Shown here: piece after piece, positions 1 to 7,694 of the stretch
How positions within the stretch are numbered: position 1 is the first letter of the stretch
How the letters are laid out: the number at the start of each line of letters is the position of its first letter
NCBI GenBank assembly: GCA_964544695.1
Contig: CAZJDB010000233.1
Location: 1-20,251, forward strand
Direction of reading: 5' to 3'
DNA from: Dinghuibacter sp964544695
GTDB taxonomy: Bacteria; Bacteroidota; Bacteroidia; Chitinophagales; Chitinophagaceae
DNA: 20,251 nt
The notes under the pieces: generated by a model
The model's database searches: none
The model's input: only the letters and a program-made list of their open reading frames with translations
What the model was told of the DNA's origin: nothing
Position numbers and translations under genes: made by a program

Positions 1-887
1 CCGGCATTCTCTTCCAGGTATTTCCTGCGCTTGGTTCCGGGTATGGGAATGATATCCTCCCCCTGCGCCAACACCCACGCCAGCGCCAATTGGGCTGCGG
101 TACAACCTTTCGCGGAAGCGAGCGCTGCGAAGGCCTGCGCCAGGCCGGAATTGTTCTTCTCGTATTCCGACTGGAACCGCGGCAGGGTCTTGCGGAAGTC
201 TTCCGCTCCTAGGGTCCCTACGTTAAGCCTCCCGGTGATCAACCCGCGGGAAAGAGGGCTAAAGGGAATCAAGCTGATCCCAAGTTCGCGGCAAGCTGGC
301 AAAACCTCCGCTTCCACATCCCGCGTTAGGAGGGAATATTCGGACTGAAGGGCGGCAATAGGATGCACGGCGCAGGCGCGACGCAGGGAAGCCGCCGAGG
401 CTTCCGAAAGGCCCAGGTACCGGACCTTTCCTTCCTTTACCAAATCAGCCATGGCACCAACCATTTCCGCCACGGGGACATTTGGATCGACGCGGTGGGC
501 ATAATATAAATCGATCACTTCGATGTTGAGTCGTTTGAGGCTCCTTTCCACGGCGGTGCGCATATAGCCGGGGGAGCCATCGAAGTAAGTTCCCGGGGTG
601 CCCGGCGCGATGGCCTTTTCGCCTTCCTTGATCCGGAATCCGAATTTGGTGGCAATGAATACCTTGTCACGGTTGGGGGCGAGAACCTTTGATACAAGTT
701 CTTCATTTCCCCCGTTCGCATAAATATCAGCGGTGTCCCAAAAATTGATGCCTAGATCCAGTGCCAGGTGCAGGGTAGCGATGGATTCCGCGTCATCGGC
801 TTTACCATATCCATGGTTCATTCCCATACAGCCAAGGCCAATGGCAGAAAGCTTTTCCCCGGTTTTTCCTAAAATGCGATATTTCAT
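1..887 (-). CDS. Aldo/keto reductase (C-terminus outside window)
   Basis: NAD(P)H-dependent oxidoreductase of the aldo/keto reductase superfamily, closest by eye to the AKR11-13 (YakC/YajO-like) group, cytosolic, reducing or oxidising carbonyl/alcohol substrates. The reading frame starts at ATG 885-887 with an N-terminus containing IGLGCMGM and runs open to base 3. The catalytic tetrad is visible: D51 and Y56 in DTADIY, K81 in ATKFGF, and H131 in YYAHRVD. LGLSEAS near the middle and PIPGTKRRKYLEENA at the window edge are typical late-barrel motifs. About 295 residues are present, so perhaps 30-40 C-terminal residues are missing. It lies 12 bases downstream of the aminotransferase-fold gene on the same strand and is probably cotranscribed with it. 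The substrate cannot be read from sequence. The family call is secure. Confidence 0.93.
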   Translation of the reverse strand, partial: MKYRILGKTGEKLSAIGLGCMGMNHGYGKADDAESIATLHLALDLGINFWDTADIYANGGNEELVSKVLAPNRDKVFIATKFGFRIKEGEKAIAPGTPGTYFDGSPGYMRTAVERSLKRLNIEVIDLYYAHRVDPNVPVAEMVGAMADLVKEGKVRYLGLSEASAASLRRACAVHPIAALQSEYSLLTRDVEAEVLPACRELGISLIPFSPLSRGLITGRLNVGTLGAEDFRKTLPRFQSEYEKNNSGLAQAFAALASAKGCTAAQLALAWVLAQGEDIIPIPGTKRRKYLEENA

Positions 888-899
888 ATAAAGTGATTT

Positions 900-2168
900 T
901 TAAGAAAGTTCCTTGCAGGCGCGCACCAGGACGTCCAACTCCGACGGCAGCGTATACACGTTTGGCGTCACCCGCACCCCATGGACCCCGGCCCCATCGA
1001 TGGCCACGGTGTAAATTTTATATCGTTTCATCAAAACATCTGCCAAAGCAGCCGGCGCCATGCCCTGGATCCCAACGTTGGCGATCCCGCAGGTCCTGGA
1101 CGGGTCCGCCGGCGTGTTGACTGAAACATGCGGAATATCCCGAACCTGCGAAGTCCAGTATTGTTGCAGGTAGCGCAGGCGTTCCTCTTTACGCGCAGGC
1201 CCGAGATTTATATAATAATCCAATGCGGCATTGATCGCCAGGTCCGAGTGCACAGGCACGGTCCCCGTATGGTTCAGGACGGCGATGCCGGTAGCAGAAT
1301 GGTCGGGTTCCGCAAAGATGGGCCACAGTTCGGGGATATGGTCCCGGCGCACATACAGCAGCCCGCTACCCAGGGGGGCGCTGAGCCACTTGTGCAGGCT
1401 GGCTCCGAAATAATCGCAATGCAGATCGGGAATGGTAAACTGGACATGCGCGTACGTGTGCGCCCCGTCCACCATGACCTGAACACCTCGTTCGTGCGCC
1501 ATATCGCATATCTTCCGGATGGGCAGGATCTGGCCCGTGATGTTGATCATATGAGAAAGCATGATCAGTCGCGTCCTGGATGTAATGGCGCCCGCATACA
1601 AGGCCACCAGATCTTCGTCGGAAGCAGGGTGGTTGGGAATAGAAAGGATTTTATTCACCACCCCATAGCGCGCGCCCACCTGCCGGAACATTTCGAGCAT
1701 GGAACCGTAATCCTGTTCGGCCATGATGGCCTCATCTCCCTCCTTCCAGTGGATTCCGCCGATGATCAGGTCCAGGGACTCGGTGGTATTACGCGTAATG
1801 ACCAGCTCTTCAGGGGAGCAGCCGCCCAGGACCGCCAGGCGGGCCGCTACGGCTTTTTTATTGTCGAATTGAACGGTGCGCATGTAATGGGCGCCCTCCA
1901 TGTTTACCTCACGGACCCGGCTCATGAAGGCTTCCAGGATCTCGGTGGGCATGATGTTGTAGTAGCCGTTTTCCAGGTTGATGTACGCGGGGTTCAGGTT
2001 GTACCCACTTCGGACCCCGGCCCAGAAATCCTCGGCGTAGGCGAGGTCTCGTGACGACAAATGCTCGAAACGCCTAATCCAACCCGACAGGCCCGCCAGG
2101 GCGGAATGCGACAGCGGCACCCCCACCCCCGCCAGGGCAGCCTGCTTCAGAAAAGTTCTTTTATCCAT
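900..2168 (-). CDS. Class V aminotransferase-fold PLP enzyme, probably exported
   Basis: A 422-residue fold-type I PLP enzyme of the class V aminotransferase / isopenicillin-N-epimerase-like group. The N-terminus (DKRTFLKQAALAGVG) resembles a twin-arginine signal with KR in place of RR, followed by a short hydrophobic, small-residue segment ending near SALAG. This suggests export through Tat, as expected for a cofactor-loaded enzyme. Active-site features seen: TRNTTES phosphate-binding region (about 125-131), VDGAHTYAHV with D233/D234 and H237 over the PLP ring, and the Schiff-base lysine K260 in GASLHKWLSAP. The ATG at 2168 is kept because it includes the signal. Its stop is 12 bases before the aldo/keto reductase start, and DUF3052 diverges on the other side. 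The reaction is unknown; desulfurase, epimerase or lyase chemistry are all possible in this fold. Confidence 0.9.
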   Translation of the reverse strand: MDKRTFLKQAALAGVGVPLSHSALAGLSGWIRRFEHLSSRDLAYAEDFWAGVRSGYNLNPAYINLENGYYNIMPTEILEAFMSRVREVNMEGAHYMRTVQFDNKKAVAARLAVLGGCSPEELVITRNTTESLDLIIGGIHWKEGDEAIMAEQDYGSMLEMFRQVGARYGVVNKILSIPNHPASDEDLVALYAGAITSRTRLIMLSHMINITGQILPIRKICDMAHERGVQVMVDGAHTYAHVQFTIPDLHCDYFGASLHKWLSAPLGSGLLYVRRDHIPELWPIFAEPDHSATGIAVLNHTGTVPVHSDLAINAALDYYINLGPARKEERLRYLQQYWTSQVRDIPHVSVNTPADPSRTCGIANVGIQGMAPAALADVLMKRYKIYTVAIDGAGVHGVRVTPNVYTLPSELDVLVRACKELS

Positions 2169-2201
2169 ACCTGAATGTACGGTATCTTACCGGGAGATCA
2201 T

Positions 2202-2552
2202 ATGCTCGCTAAAAAGCTGGGCCTCAAGGAAGGCCAAAGTGTAAAACTGATCCAGCCCCCCACGGATTATCCCGTAAAAGGTGGCGGCAACCCCCCCTAC
2301 GACTTCATCCACCTCTTTGCCAAAAGCGTGGCGGCGCTGGAGCACTTTCTCCCGGAATGCAAAAAAGACCTGAAGAAAGATGGAATCCTCTGGGTCTCCT
2401 GGTATAAAAAAAGCTCGGGGAAGAATACGGACCTGACGGAAAGCGGAGTCCGCGATGCCGGCCTGGCCATAGGTCTGGTAGACGTCAAGATTTGCGCGGT
2501 GGATGAGGACTGGTCAGGCCTGAAGTTCGTGTATCGACTCAAGGACCGGTAG
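2202..2552 (+). CDS. DUF3052 family protein
   Basis: Small cytosolic protein of about 116 residues matching the DUF3052 pattern: LAKKLGLKEG near the N-terminus, FAKSVAALEHFLP in the middle, GILWVSWYKKSSG with the characteristic tryptophans, then DLTE...VRDAGLAIGLVDVK and a terminal DWSGLKFVYRLKDR. Members of this family have no established biochemical role. I place the start at ATG 2202 because GGGAG (2192-2196) sits 5 bases upstream. An in-frame ATG at 2175 would add nine residues (MYGILPGDH), but has no ribosome site and leaves only 6 bases to the divergent aminotransferase start. Either start is possible. It converges on the exported protein gene ending at 2655. Confidence 0.85.
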   Translation: MLAKKLGLKEGQSVKLIQPPTDYPVKGGGNPPYDFIHLFAKSVAALEHFLPECKKDLKKDGILWVSWYKKSSGKNTDLTESGVRDAGLAIGLVDVKICAVDEDWSGLKFVYRLKDR

Positions 2553-2566
2553 CGCTACGAGCGCAT

Positions 2567-2600
2567 AAAAAAAGGGCGCCCGAAAGGTAGGGCAACCCCT
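2567..2600 (-). terminator. Rho-independent terminator-like hairpin with T7
   Basis: Read on the minus strand, an imperfect stem (AGGG and GCCC in the 5' arm pairing with GGGC and CCCT in the 3' arm, with a small internal bulge) is followed directly by seven T residues (A2567-A2573 on the plus strand). It lies about 55 bases past the stop of the minus-strand gene ending at 2655, the right place and orientation to end that transcript. A separate small palindrome, GCGCTACGAGCGC at 2552-2564, follows the DUF3052 stop, but an A tract rather than a T tract follows it on the plus strand. Confidence 0.55.
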
Positions 2601-2654
2601 AAAGTATAACAGAACCGCTTGTAACCGACAGGCTATTGTTTTTCATGGCTATAC

Positions 2655-3443
2655 CTAGGACGTAGAAGCCTGGAAGAGCTTCAGGAGGTCCGGGGAGGCC
2701 TGCGGCATCAATATCTTCAGACGGAAGGCCCGCCCATAATGGTCCTCTTCTTTCAAAAACAGGTGACGGTCCTTGCTGATCCAATAGGTTTCGCTGTAAC
2801 GTCCTCCGTTATAGGCCCCTTCTGTTACCAGGGTCCAGCAGTCCACCTTTTGGTCGTCCAGCGTCTCAAGGACCTCGCTGCCCGTGACCTTGTAAAGCAC
2901 GAATTGGGGAGGATCCAACCCGGCATCGTAGAAGTTGATGGCAAATGTTTTTCCGGGGCCCAGGGGTAGCATCTCAAAGGTTTCGATGTCGAGGTTCCAG
3001 TTCAGGTTCGGACGTGCGAAGTCGAGTCCGAAATTTTTGGCGGCGTTGTCCGCGACCGTGTCCGCCCCGCTGATCCTGGTATCCTCCCAGTTATACGCAA
3101 ACACTTTTCCACGCTTTGCTTCCATATGGTACTCGGGAGAAAAATCCGAAGCCTTGTTCCGGGAATAGACTTCACGATAGAACGCAGTATCCGCCCCGAA
3201 CCAGTGCTGGCTGATGACAAAGGAAGGCACGCCGTTCACTTCCGTCTTTTCGATACGACGCAGCCAATACCAGAAGGTCAGGGTCTTGGTCGCCGATGGG
3301 TCCTGCATATAAATCATGTATTGATGCAGTCCTTGAGGGAGGTTGGACGTGACAAGCGGGGTATGGCCCGGACCAATGGTATCGATGGTTTGGGCGCGAC
3401 CCGGAAGGGACAGGAAAACCGCCAGAAGTAACCGTACGTTCAT
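2655..3443 (-). CDS. Exported protein of unknown function (DUF3108-like appearance)
   Basis: About 262 residues. The N-terminus MNVRLLLAVFLSLPGRAQ is a typical Sec signal peptide with cleavage after RAQ. The start at ATG 3441-3443 was chosen for this reason; the frame extends upstream only through a GTG at 3512 and a basic stretch that would bury the signal. The mature part is rich in beta-strand-like alternation and aromatic residues (for example FWYWLRRIEKTEVNG, PNLNWNLDIETFEMLPLG, YSETYWISKDRHLFLKEE). By eye it resembles DUF3108/outer-membrane-lipoprotein-sorting-like periplasmic proteins of Bacteroidota, but no catalytic motif is evident and this resemblance is tentative. It has no lipobox cysteine. 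It is divergent from the LytS-type kinase, separated by 141 bases, and ends at a probable terminator. Confidence 0.75.
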   Translation of the reverse strand: MNVRLLLAVFLSLPGRAQTIDTIGPGHTPLVTSNLPQGLHQYMIYMQDPSATKTLTFWYWLRRIEKTEVNGVPSFVISQHWFGADTAFYREVYSRNKASDFSPEYHMEAKRGKVFAYNWEDTRISGADTVADNAAKNFGLDFARPNLNWNLDIETFEMLPLGPGKTFAINFYDAGLDPPQFVLYKVTGSEVLETLDDQKVDCWTLVTEGAYNGGRYSETYWISKDRHLFLKEEDHYGRAFRLKILMPQASPDLLKLFQASTS

Positions 3444-3467
3444 CCCTGCAAAATGGACCCTTTTTCG

Positions 3468-3516
3468 TGGACGAACAAGTCCATTCAATACCCCCCGTAT
3501 TCTTTTAAACACGGGG
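3468..3516. promoter_or_regulatory. Two inverted repeats in a divergent intergenic region
   Basis: Between the start of the exported protein gene (3443) and the LytS-type kinase (3585) lie two perfect inverted repeats: TGGAC-N6-GTCCA at 3468-3483 and CCCCGT-N12-ACGGGG at 3493-3516. Their spacing and position between divergent starts would suit a dimeric regulator, and the second could also form an RNA hairpin. No known operator is recognised, and short repeats of this size can arise by chance. Confidence 0.3.
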
Positions 3517-3584
3517 TCCGTTTAAGGAAGTAAGCGATCCGTTGAATGCACACCGGGAATGAAAAAGGATCGTACATTTAAGTT

Positions 3585-4601
3585 ATGAGACCATTTTACG
3601 AGCGGGTATCTCTGAAGACCTTGCAGTGGTTGTTGTGGATATTTTCGGCGCTCATCATGTTCGTGTCCTACATCTCGGAGGATGGCGTTGTCATAGCCGG
3701 CTGCTGGGCCGTTTTCAATGGCGTGTTCCTGGCGATCGTCATGTACACGAATATCCTGGTGCTCTATCCCAGGTTTTACGAGCGGGGAAAAAAGGGGTTG
3801 TATTTTTTCTGGGTCGCCGTTCTGATCCTGGGCATCACTCCGATCCGGGCCCTTGTCACCTGGACGATTTTTTACTATTACCTGATGAAGGTCCCTGATA
3901 AACTCACCTACGTCTGGTTCCTGAATTCATTTCTCTCCACCGTCTTTGCCTATGTGATGAGTTTGATATTCCGCATCGCCATCGCCTATTTTACCTTGAA
4001 GAAAGTGACGGAAGAAATCATGCTCCAAAAAACCCAGGCTGAACTGAACCTGCTTAAGTCCCAGGTCCAACCCCACTTCCTGTTTAATACCCTCAACAAC
4101 ATCTATTACGAGTCCTACAGGGAGTCCCCGAGGACCGCGCTGCTCATCGAACGCCTATCGGAAATCATGCGATACTTCGTGGACGAAAGCCCGCGCCAAT
4201 TCGTCCTGCTGGCAACCGAAATCCGTTTCCTGGAAAATTATATGGCCCTCGAACAGATCCGGATCCGTTACGGGGTGCACATCCGCTTCGTGAAGGATTG
4301 CAACCCCGAATGGAAGGTCCCCCCCATGCTCCTGATGACCTTTGTGGAGAATATTTTTAAACATGGTATCGATAAGACCAGCCCCTTGAATAGCGTGGAT
4401 ATTTCGCTGAAATGCGAGGGCTCCTATCTTCATTTCCGTACCAAGAACCGCTTGAATCCACAAGAGATTGAACCTCATACCGGATTCGGGATCAAAAACC
4501 TGGGAGAACGCCTGTGCCTCTTGTACGGAAAGGATTACGAGTTGAGCACCTACTCCGATGAAGCCAATTTCAATGCTTTCCTGAAATTTCCCCTGACATG
4601 A
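3585..4601 (+). CDS. LytS/YehU-type sensor histidine kinase
   Basis: 338-residue membrane histidine kinase of the His_kinase (PF06580) class, which passes phosphate to a LytTR response regulator. The N-terminal half (about residues 12-140) holds four hydrophobic spans with no large periplasmic domain. A linker leads to the H-box QVQPHFLFNTLNNIYY with phospho-accepting H164. The ATP-binding domain shows the N-box LMTFVENIFKHG (N256) and the G-box GFGIKNLGERL (about 300-310). The ATG at 3585 is preceded by a promoter-like TACATTTA four bases upstream (3573-3580) and lacks a clear Shine-Dalgarno site. The stop overlaps the regulator start by ATGA (4598-4601), indicating translational coupling. 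The stimulus is unknown; four-TM kinases of this type often sense membrane or cell-envelope state. Confidence 0.95.
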   Translation: MRPFYERVSLKTLQWLLWIFSALIMFVSYISEDGVVIAGCWAVFNGVFLAIVMYTNILVLYPRFYERGKKGLYFFWVAVLILGITPIRALVTWTIFYYYLMKVPDKLTYVWFLNSFLSTVFAYVMSLIFRIAIAYFTLKKVTEEIMLQKTQAELNLLKSQVQPHFLFNTLNNIYYESYRESPRTALLIERLSEIMRYFVDESPRQFVLLATEIRFLENYMALEQIRIRYGVHIRFVKDCNPEWKVPPMLLMTFVENIFKHGIDKTSPLNSVDISLKCEGSYLHFRTKNRLNPQEIEPHTGFGIKNLGERLCLLYGKDYELSTYSDEANFNAFLKFPLT

Positions 4602-5314
4602 ACCTGAACTGTATTATCATAGACGACGAGCCCAACGCGGTGAACCTCCTGGAAATTCTCATCAAACAGAGCACCGCCTGGACCCTTTGCCATAAGTGTT
4701 ACGATGCCCTGGAGGCGATCACTTTCCTGAAGGGACACAAGGTCGATTTCGTATTCCTGGATATCAATATGCCCCAATTGAGCGGTATGGAGCTCGCCGC
4801 GCTCCTCCCCCGCGAAACCAAGATCGTATTCACGACCGCCTATTCTGAATACGCCCTGGACAGCTTTGAATTTTCCACGATCGACTACCTCCTAAAGCCC
4901 ATCACGCTGAAGCGCTTCCTGGCAGCCCAACAAAAAATCGAGGATTATTTCCGCCTCCAGCACACTGAGGCAGAGCCTGCCGCCGGTTCGCCAGGCTTGG
5001 GAGACTATTTCTTCGTCAAGTCCGGGAAAGAGCTTCGGAAAATCCTCCTGGAGGATATATTGTATTTTGAAGGAGAAAAGGAATATGTGCGCCTGGTGAC
5101 GGGGAAGGAGCAGATGCTCATTTATCGTCGCCTGAAGGAGATCGAGGATCAGTTGACGCTGCCTTTTGTGCGGGTGCATAACTCATATATCATCAACATC
5201 CGTCAGTTGCAAAAGATTCAGGATAATCACGCCTACATTGCCGGAAAACAGATACCCATCAGCGAGAAATATCGCGATCATTTCATGGGGGTGATACAGG
5301 AAAAATTATTTTAA
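4598..5314 (+). CDS. LytR/AlgR-type response regulator (receiver + LytTR)
   Basis: 238-residue DNA-binding response regulator. The receiver domain spans about residues 1-120: acidic pocket IIIDDEP (D9, D10), phospho-acceptor D55 in FLDINMPQLSG, T79/T80 in VFTTAYSEYA, and conserved K100 in DYLLKPI. A short Pro/Gly linker leads to a LytTR domain (about 132-236), which starts at DYFFVKSGKE and includes LEDILYFEGEKEYVRL, FVRVHNSYIIN and GKQIPISEKYRDHF. It is the cognate partner of the upstream kinase, with which it overlaps by 4 bases. LytTR proteins typically bind paired short direct repeats; no target site could be assigned here. Its stop is followed immediately by the GC-palindrome array. Confidence 0.96.
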   Translation: MNLNCIIIDDEPNAVNLLEILIKQSTAWTLCHKCYDALEAITFLKGHKVDFVFLDINMPQLSGMELAALLPRETKIVFTTAYSEYALDSFEFSTIDYLLKPITLKRFLAAQQKIEDYFRLQHTEAEPAAGSPGLGDYFFVKSGKELRKILLEDILYFEGEKEYVRLVTGKEQMLIYRRLKEIEDQLTLPFVRVHNSYIINIRQLQKIQDNHAYIAGKQIPISEKYRDHFMGVIQEKLF

Positions 5315-5315
5315 A

Positions 5316-5381
5316 TTTTTTGCGCCTGCGGCGCGTGCGGTTTTTGCGCCTGCGGCGCGTGCGTTTTTGCGCCTGCGGCGC
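5316..5381. repeat. Triple tandem GC-palindrome/T5 array between convergent genes
   Basis: Three head-to-tail units occupy the entire gap between two convergent genes. Each is T5 followed by GCGCCTGCGGCGC (a 5-bp stem GCGCC/GGCGC around TGC). Units 1 and 2 continue with GTGCG (unit 1 has one extra G), while unit 3 ends in TTAAG, where the MFS stop codon begins. Palindromes are at 5322-5334, 5346-5358 and 5369-5381. On the plus strand, each of the first two hairpins is followed within about 6 bases by T5, so they could act as serial weak terminators of the two-component operon. On the minus strand the hairpins are followed by A5. The units are nearly identical, which points to recent duplication or a dispersed repeat. 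Confidence 0.85.
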
Positions 5382-6599
5382 TTAAGTTTCTACGAAATCG
5401 AGGTCGCGGCCGAAGCTGTCCTTAGTATAAATTGCGGCGACGACGCCGATCACCATAAGAAATAGCCCCGTCACCCACGCTCCGGTTAAATAGCCCAGGT
5501 ACCCACGGGCGAATTTAAAAAGCAAAAGAATCAACGGTAACGCCCCGCGTACCATATTGGGTATGCTAATCGCCGCCGAAGCACGAAGGTTCGTCCCGAA
5601 TTGCTCCGCGCTCATGGTAATGTATACCACGGTAAATCCCGTGCCATAGCCGAGTCCCGCGCAAATCCAGTAGAAACAGGTCGCGCTGCCTCCGCGTTGC
5701 AAAAAGAATAGCAATATGAACACCGCCGTCACACCGTAGAAGATCAGCAGCGCTTTTTTCCGGCTGCGGAGCCACTGACTTAGCAACCCCACGCTCATAT
5801 CTCCGAAAGCAATGGCCAGGTAGAGATACATGATCGCCCTCCCCGGGTCGATCCCGGGAATACCCAGTTCCGTGCCGAACTTATCCGAAAAGGTCACGAG
5901 CACGCCGATGATGTACCACGCCGGGAGCCCGATCAAGATGCAGCGCATATACCGCACAAAGCGTTCGCGGTTATTGAAGAACATCAGGAAATTCCCGCGG
6001 GAAACGTGCTTATCACTGAGACCCCGGTAGAGACTGCTTTCGTGAACAGACACCCGAAGAGCTAGCAAAACCAGACCGAGGCCGCCCCCAATATAAAAGC
6101 AACCCCTCCAGTCGACAATGCGACTGAGCAGGAAGGCGGTGACGGCGCCCAGGATCCCGAAGGAGGCGATGAAGGCCGCCGATATTCCCCGTTTCGAAGG
6201 AGGCAACAACTCGCTAACCAAGGTGATACCCGCCCCTAGTTCGCCAGCCAGGCCCACTCCGGCCAGAAAGCGAAAAACTATATAAGAACCAACACTGTGC
6301 ACCGTTCCGTTGAGAATGTTAGCGATCGAGTACAGCAATATTGAACCGAAGAGTACACTGAGCCGACCCTTTTTATCCCCTAAAATACCCCATACGATGC
6401 CTCCCAGGAACAAACCAATCATTTGTACGCTGATGATCAGCTCTCCCTTTTGGAGTACCTCCGCAGGAGACAGGCCCAATGCGGCCAGGCTGGGTTTTCG
6501 GATAATACCAAAGAGGAGGAGATCGTATACGTCGACGAAGAACCCCAGGGCACTAACGATGACGGCTAATTGAAAAAGGCTGCCAGGTTTTTTAGCCAT
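5382..6599 (-). CDS. MFS transporter, metabolite:H+ symporter-like
   Basis: 405-residue inner-membrane transporter of the major facilitator superfamily with 12 predicted spans in two six-helix halves. The first span carries GFFVDVYDLLLFG, and the TM2-TM3 loop carries motif A (GILGDKKGR, residues 71-79). FLAGVGLAGELGAGITLVSELLPPSKRG follows TM4-TM5, a pattern seen in metabolite:H+ symporters and sugar/organic acid MFS members; the substrate is not determinable. The start at ATG 6597-6599 (MAKKPGSLFQ) is preferred over an upstream TTG. Its first 8 bases overlap the 3' end of the preceding Pr6Pr gene (ATGGCTAA contains that gene's TAA), so translation is probably coupled. The stop at 5382 abuts the tandem palindrome array. 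Confidence 0.9.
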   Translation of the reverse strand: MAKKPGSLFQLAVIVSALGFFVDVYDLLLFGIIRKPSLAALGLSPAEVLQKGELIISVQMIGLFLGGIVWGILGDKKGRLSVLFGSILLYSIANILNGTVHSVGSYIVFRFLAGVGLAGELGAGITLVSELLPPSKRGISAAFIASFGILGAVTAFLLSRIVDWRGCFYIGGGLGLVLLALRVSVHESSLYRGLSDKHVSRGNFLMFFNNRERFVRYMRCILIGLPAWYIIGVLVTFSDKFGTELGIPGIDPGRAIMYLYLAIAFGDMSVGLLSQWLRSRKKALLIFYGVTAVFILLFFLQRGGSATCFYWICAGLGYGTGFTVVYITMSAEQFGTNLRASAAISIPNMVRGALPLILLLFKFARGYLGYLTGAWVTGLFLMVIGVVAAIYTKDSFGRDLDFVET

Positions 6600-7239
6600 G
6601 CTTGATCGTTTTCCCGCCAAACCACCGGTCAATCAGGATAAAGAGGTAAAAAATGAAGAGAAAAACCCCTAGCATGATCAAGCTGTTCAGGGCCACCTTC
6701 CCGTACCCAAGGTTGCCCGCATCCACGAAGGGATAAGGGTACCAACCCGTATTTGCTCCACGAACGAGGGAATACAGCAGGTAAACCAGGGGAAAGAGGA
6801 GCCACGGAAGGGGCGACCGAAATGTCAGTGTTCCTTTAGGTACAAAGAAGACCCAATACAGAATATACATAATTGGAATCGCGGTATGGAGAGAAAAATC
6901 GACGACCCACTGCGCGCCCTGCGGATTCCAAAGTTTGGCCAGGATGAGGTTGTAGATCAGCGCCACGACCAGGATATTTCCTGCAATGGCAGTTTGCACG
7001 GAAATTCGGTTGAAGAAGGCACCCATACGCGAGTGTGGCTTAAGGAGGCCCATGCTTAAGCAAAAGGCCGCCAGGAAATTGGTGAGGATGGTATAATAAC
7101 TGAAGAAATTCAAAAGGATCTCTCCAAAACCTTTGGTCGGGGTCAACATCAGGCAGAGCTGCCATACTAAAGCCACCCAGCCCGCGAGCCCGATCAAGAT
7201 TCTGAAGAAAGCGGAGGGCACTGAATAGGATTGTAGCAT
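6592..7239 (-). CDS. Pr6Pr-family six-TM membrane protein
   Basis: 215-residue integral membrane protein with six hydrophobic spans and short loops. The pattern SYYTILTNFLAA (TM2), VDFSLHTAIPIMYILYW (TM4), LPWLLFPLVYLLYSLVRG (TM5) and WYPYPFVD matches bacterial Pr6Pr membrane proteins. These are distantly related to eukaryotic AIG1/FAR-17a proteins, where an intramembrane threonine and histidine hydrolyse fatty-acid esters. The T of YTILTN and the H of SLHTAIP are candidate counterparts; this is inference. The start is ATG 7239. It is divergent from the VOC gene, with 45 bases between starts, and overlaps the downstream MFS gene by 8 bases, so the two probably form one transcript. Physiological role unknown. 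Confidence 0.82.
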   Translation of the reverse strand: MLQSYSVPSAFFRILIGLAGWVALVWQLCLMLTPTKGFGEILLNFFSYYTILTNFLAAFCLSMGLLKPHSRMGAFFNRISVQTAIAGNILVVALIYNLILAKLWNPQGAQWVVDFSLHTAIPIMYILYWVFFVPKGTLTFRSPLPWLLFPLVYLLYSLVRGANTGWYPYPFVDAGNLGYGKVALNSLIMLGVFLFIFYLFILIDRWFGGKTIKHG

Positions 7240-7284
7240 AGTAAATTATTACCTACCTTAACCGGCAATATAATTAAAATCGCC

Positions 7285-7677
7285 ATGAACTTCAAAAACG
7301 CCATCAGTTGGTTTGAAATTCCCTCCCAGGATTTGCAAAGGGCGCAAACCTTTTACGAAACCATTTTCGACTTCAAGCTCTTTCCCATGGACACGCCCAA
7401 TATCCAAATGCGCATGTTTCCCATCGAGGATCCTATGACGGGAATCGGCGGAGCCGTGGTCTATAACAAGGAGTTTTACCAGCCTTCCAACACGGCAGGA
7501 GTGCTGATCTACCTGAATGCCAATCCCGATGTGCAGATCGTCCTGGACAGGATCGAAAAGGCCGGAGGAAAGGTAATCGTCCCGAAGACCCAGATCAGCC
7601 CGGAATACGGATATATGGGCATCTTCCAGGATACGGAAGGAAACCGGATCGGCCTGCACTCAGTCCCCCAAGGCTAA
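7285..7677 (+). CDS. VOC (glyoxalase/bleomycin-resistance fold) protein
   Basis: 130-residue single-unit vicinal-oxygen-chelate protein built from two beta-alpha-beta-beta-beta modules. The first opens with AISWFEIPSQDLQRAQTFYE, and the second runs from about GVLIYLNANPDVQIVLDRIEKAGG to GYMGIFQDTEGNRIGLHS. The E in FEIP and the E in DTEGNRIGLHS lie where VOC metal ligands often occur. Proteins this close to the consensus are common in Bacteroidota and seldom characterised; lyase, dioxygenase or antibiotic-binding roles cannot be separated. It starts at ATG 7285, divergent from the Pr6Pr gene, and its stop is 17 bases from that of the convergent gene at 7695. Confidence 0.9.
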   Translation: MNFKNAISWFEIPSQDLQRAQTFYETIFDFKLFPMDTPNIQMRMFPIEDPMTGIGGAVVYNKEFYQPSNTAGVLIYLNANPDVQIVLDRIEKAGGKVIVPKTQISPEYGYMGIFQDTEGNRIGLHSVPQG

Positions 7678-7694
7678 ATGTGCGTTTAACGCGG

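Noticed and set aside
1128..2054. Long plus-strand open frame of 308 codons opposite the aminotransferase gene
   Set aside because: It lies wholly antisense to a gene with clear PLP-enzyme motifs, and its translation shows no domain and a composition typical of antisense GC-biased codons.
5316..5381. CRISPR array
   Set aside because: Only three units of about 23 bases joined directly with no unique spacers, and no cas genes nearby.
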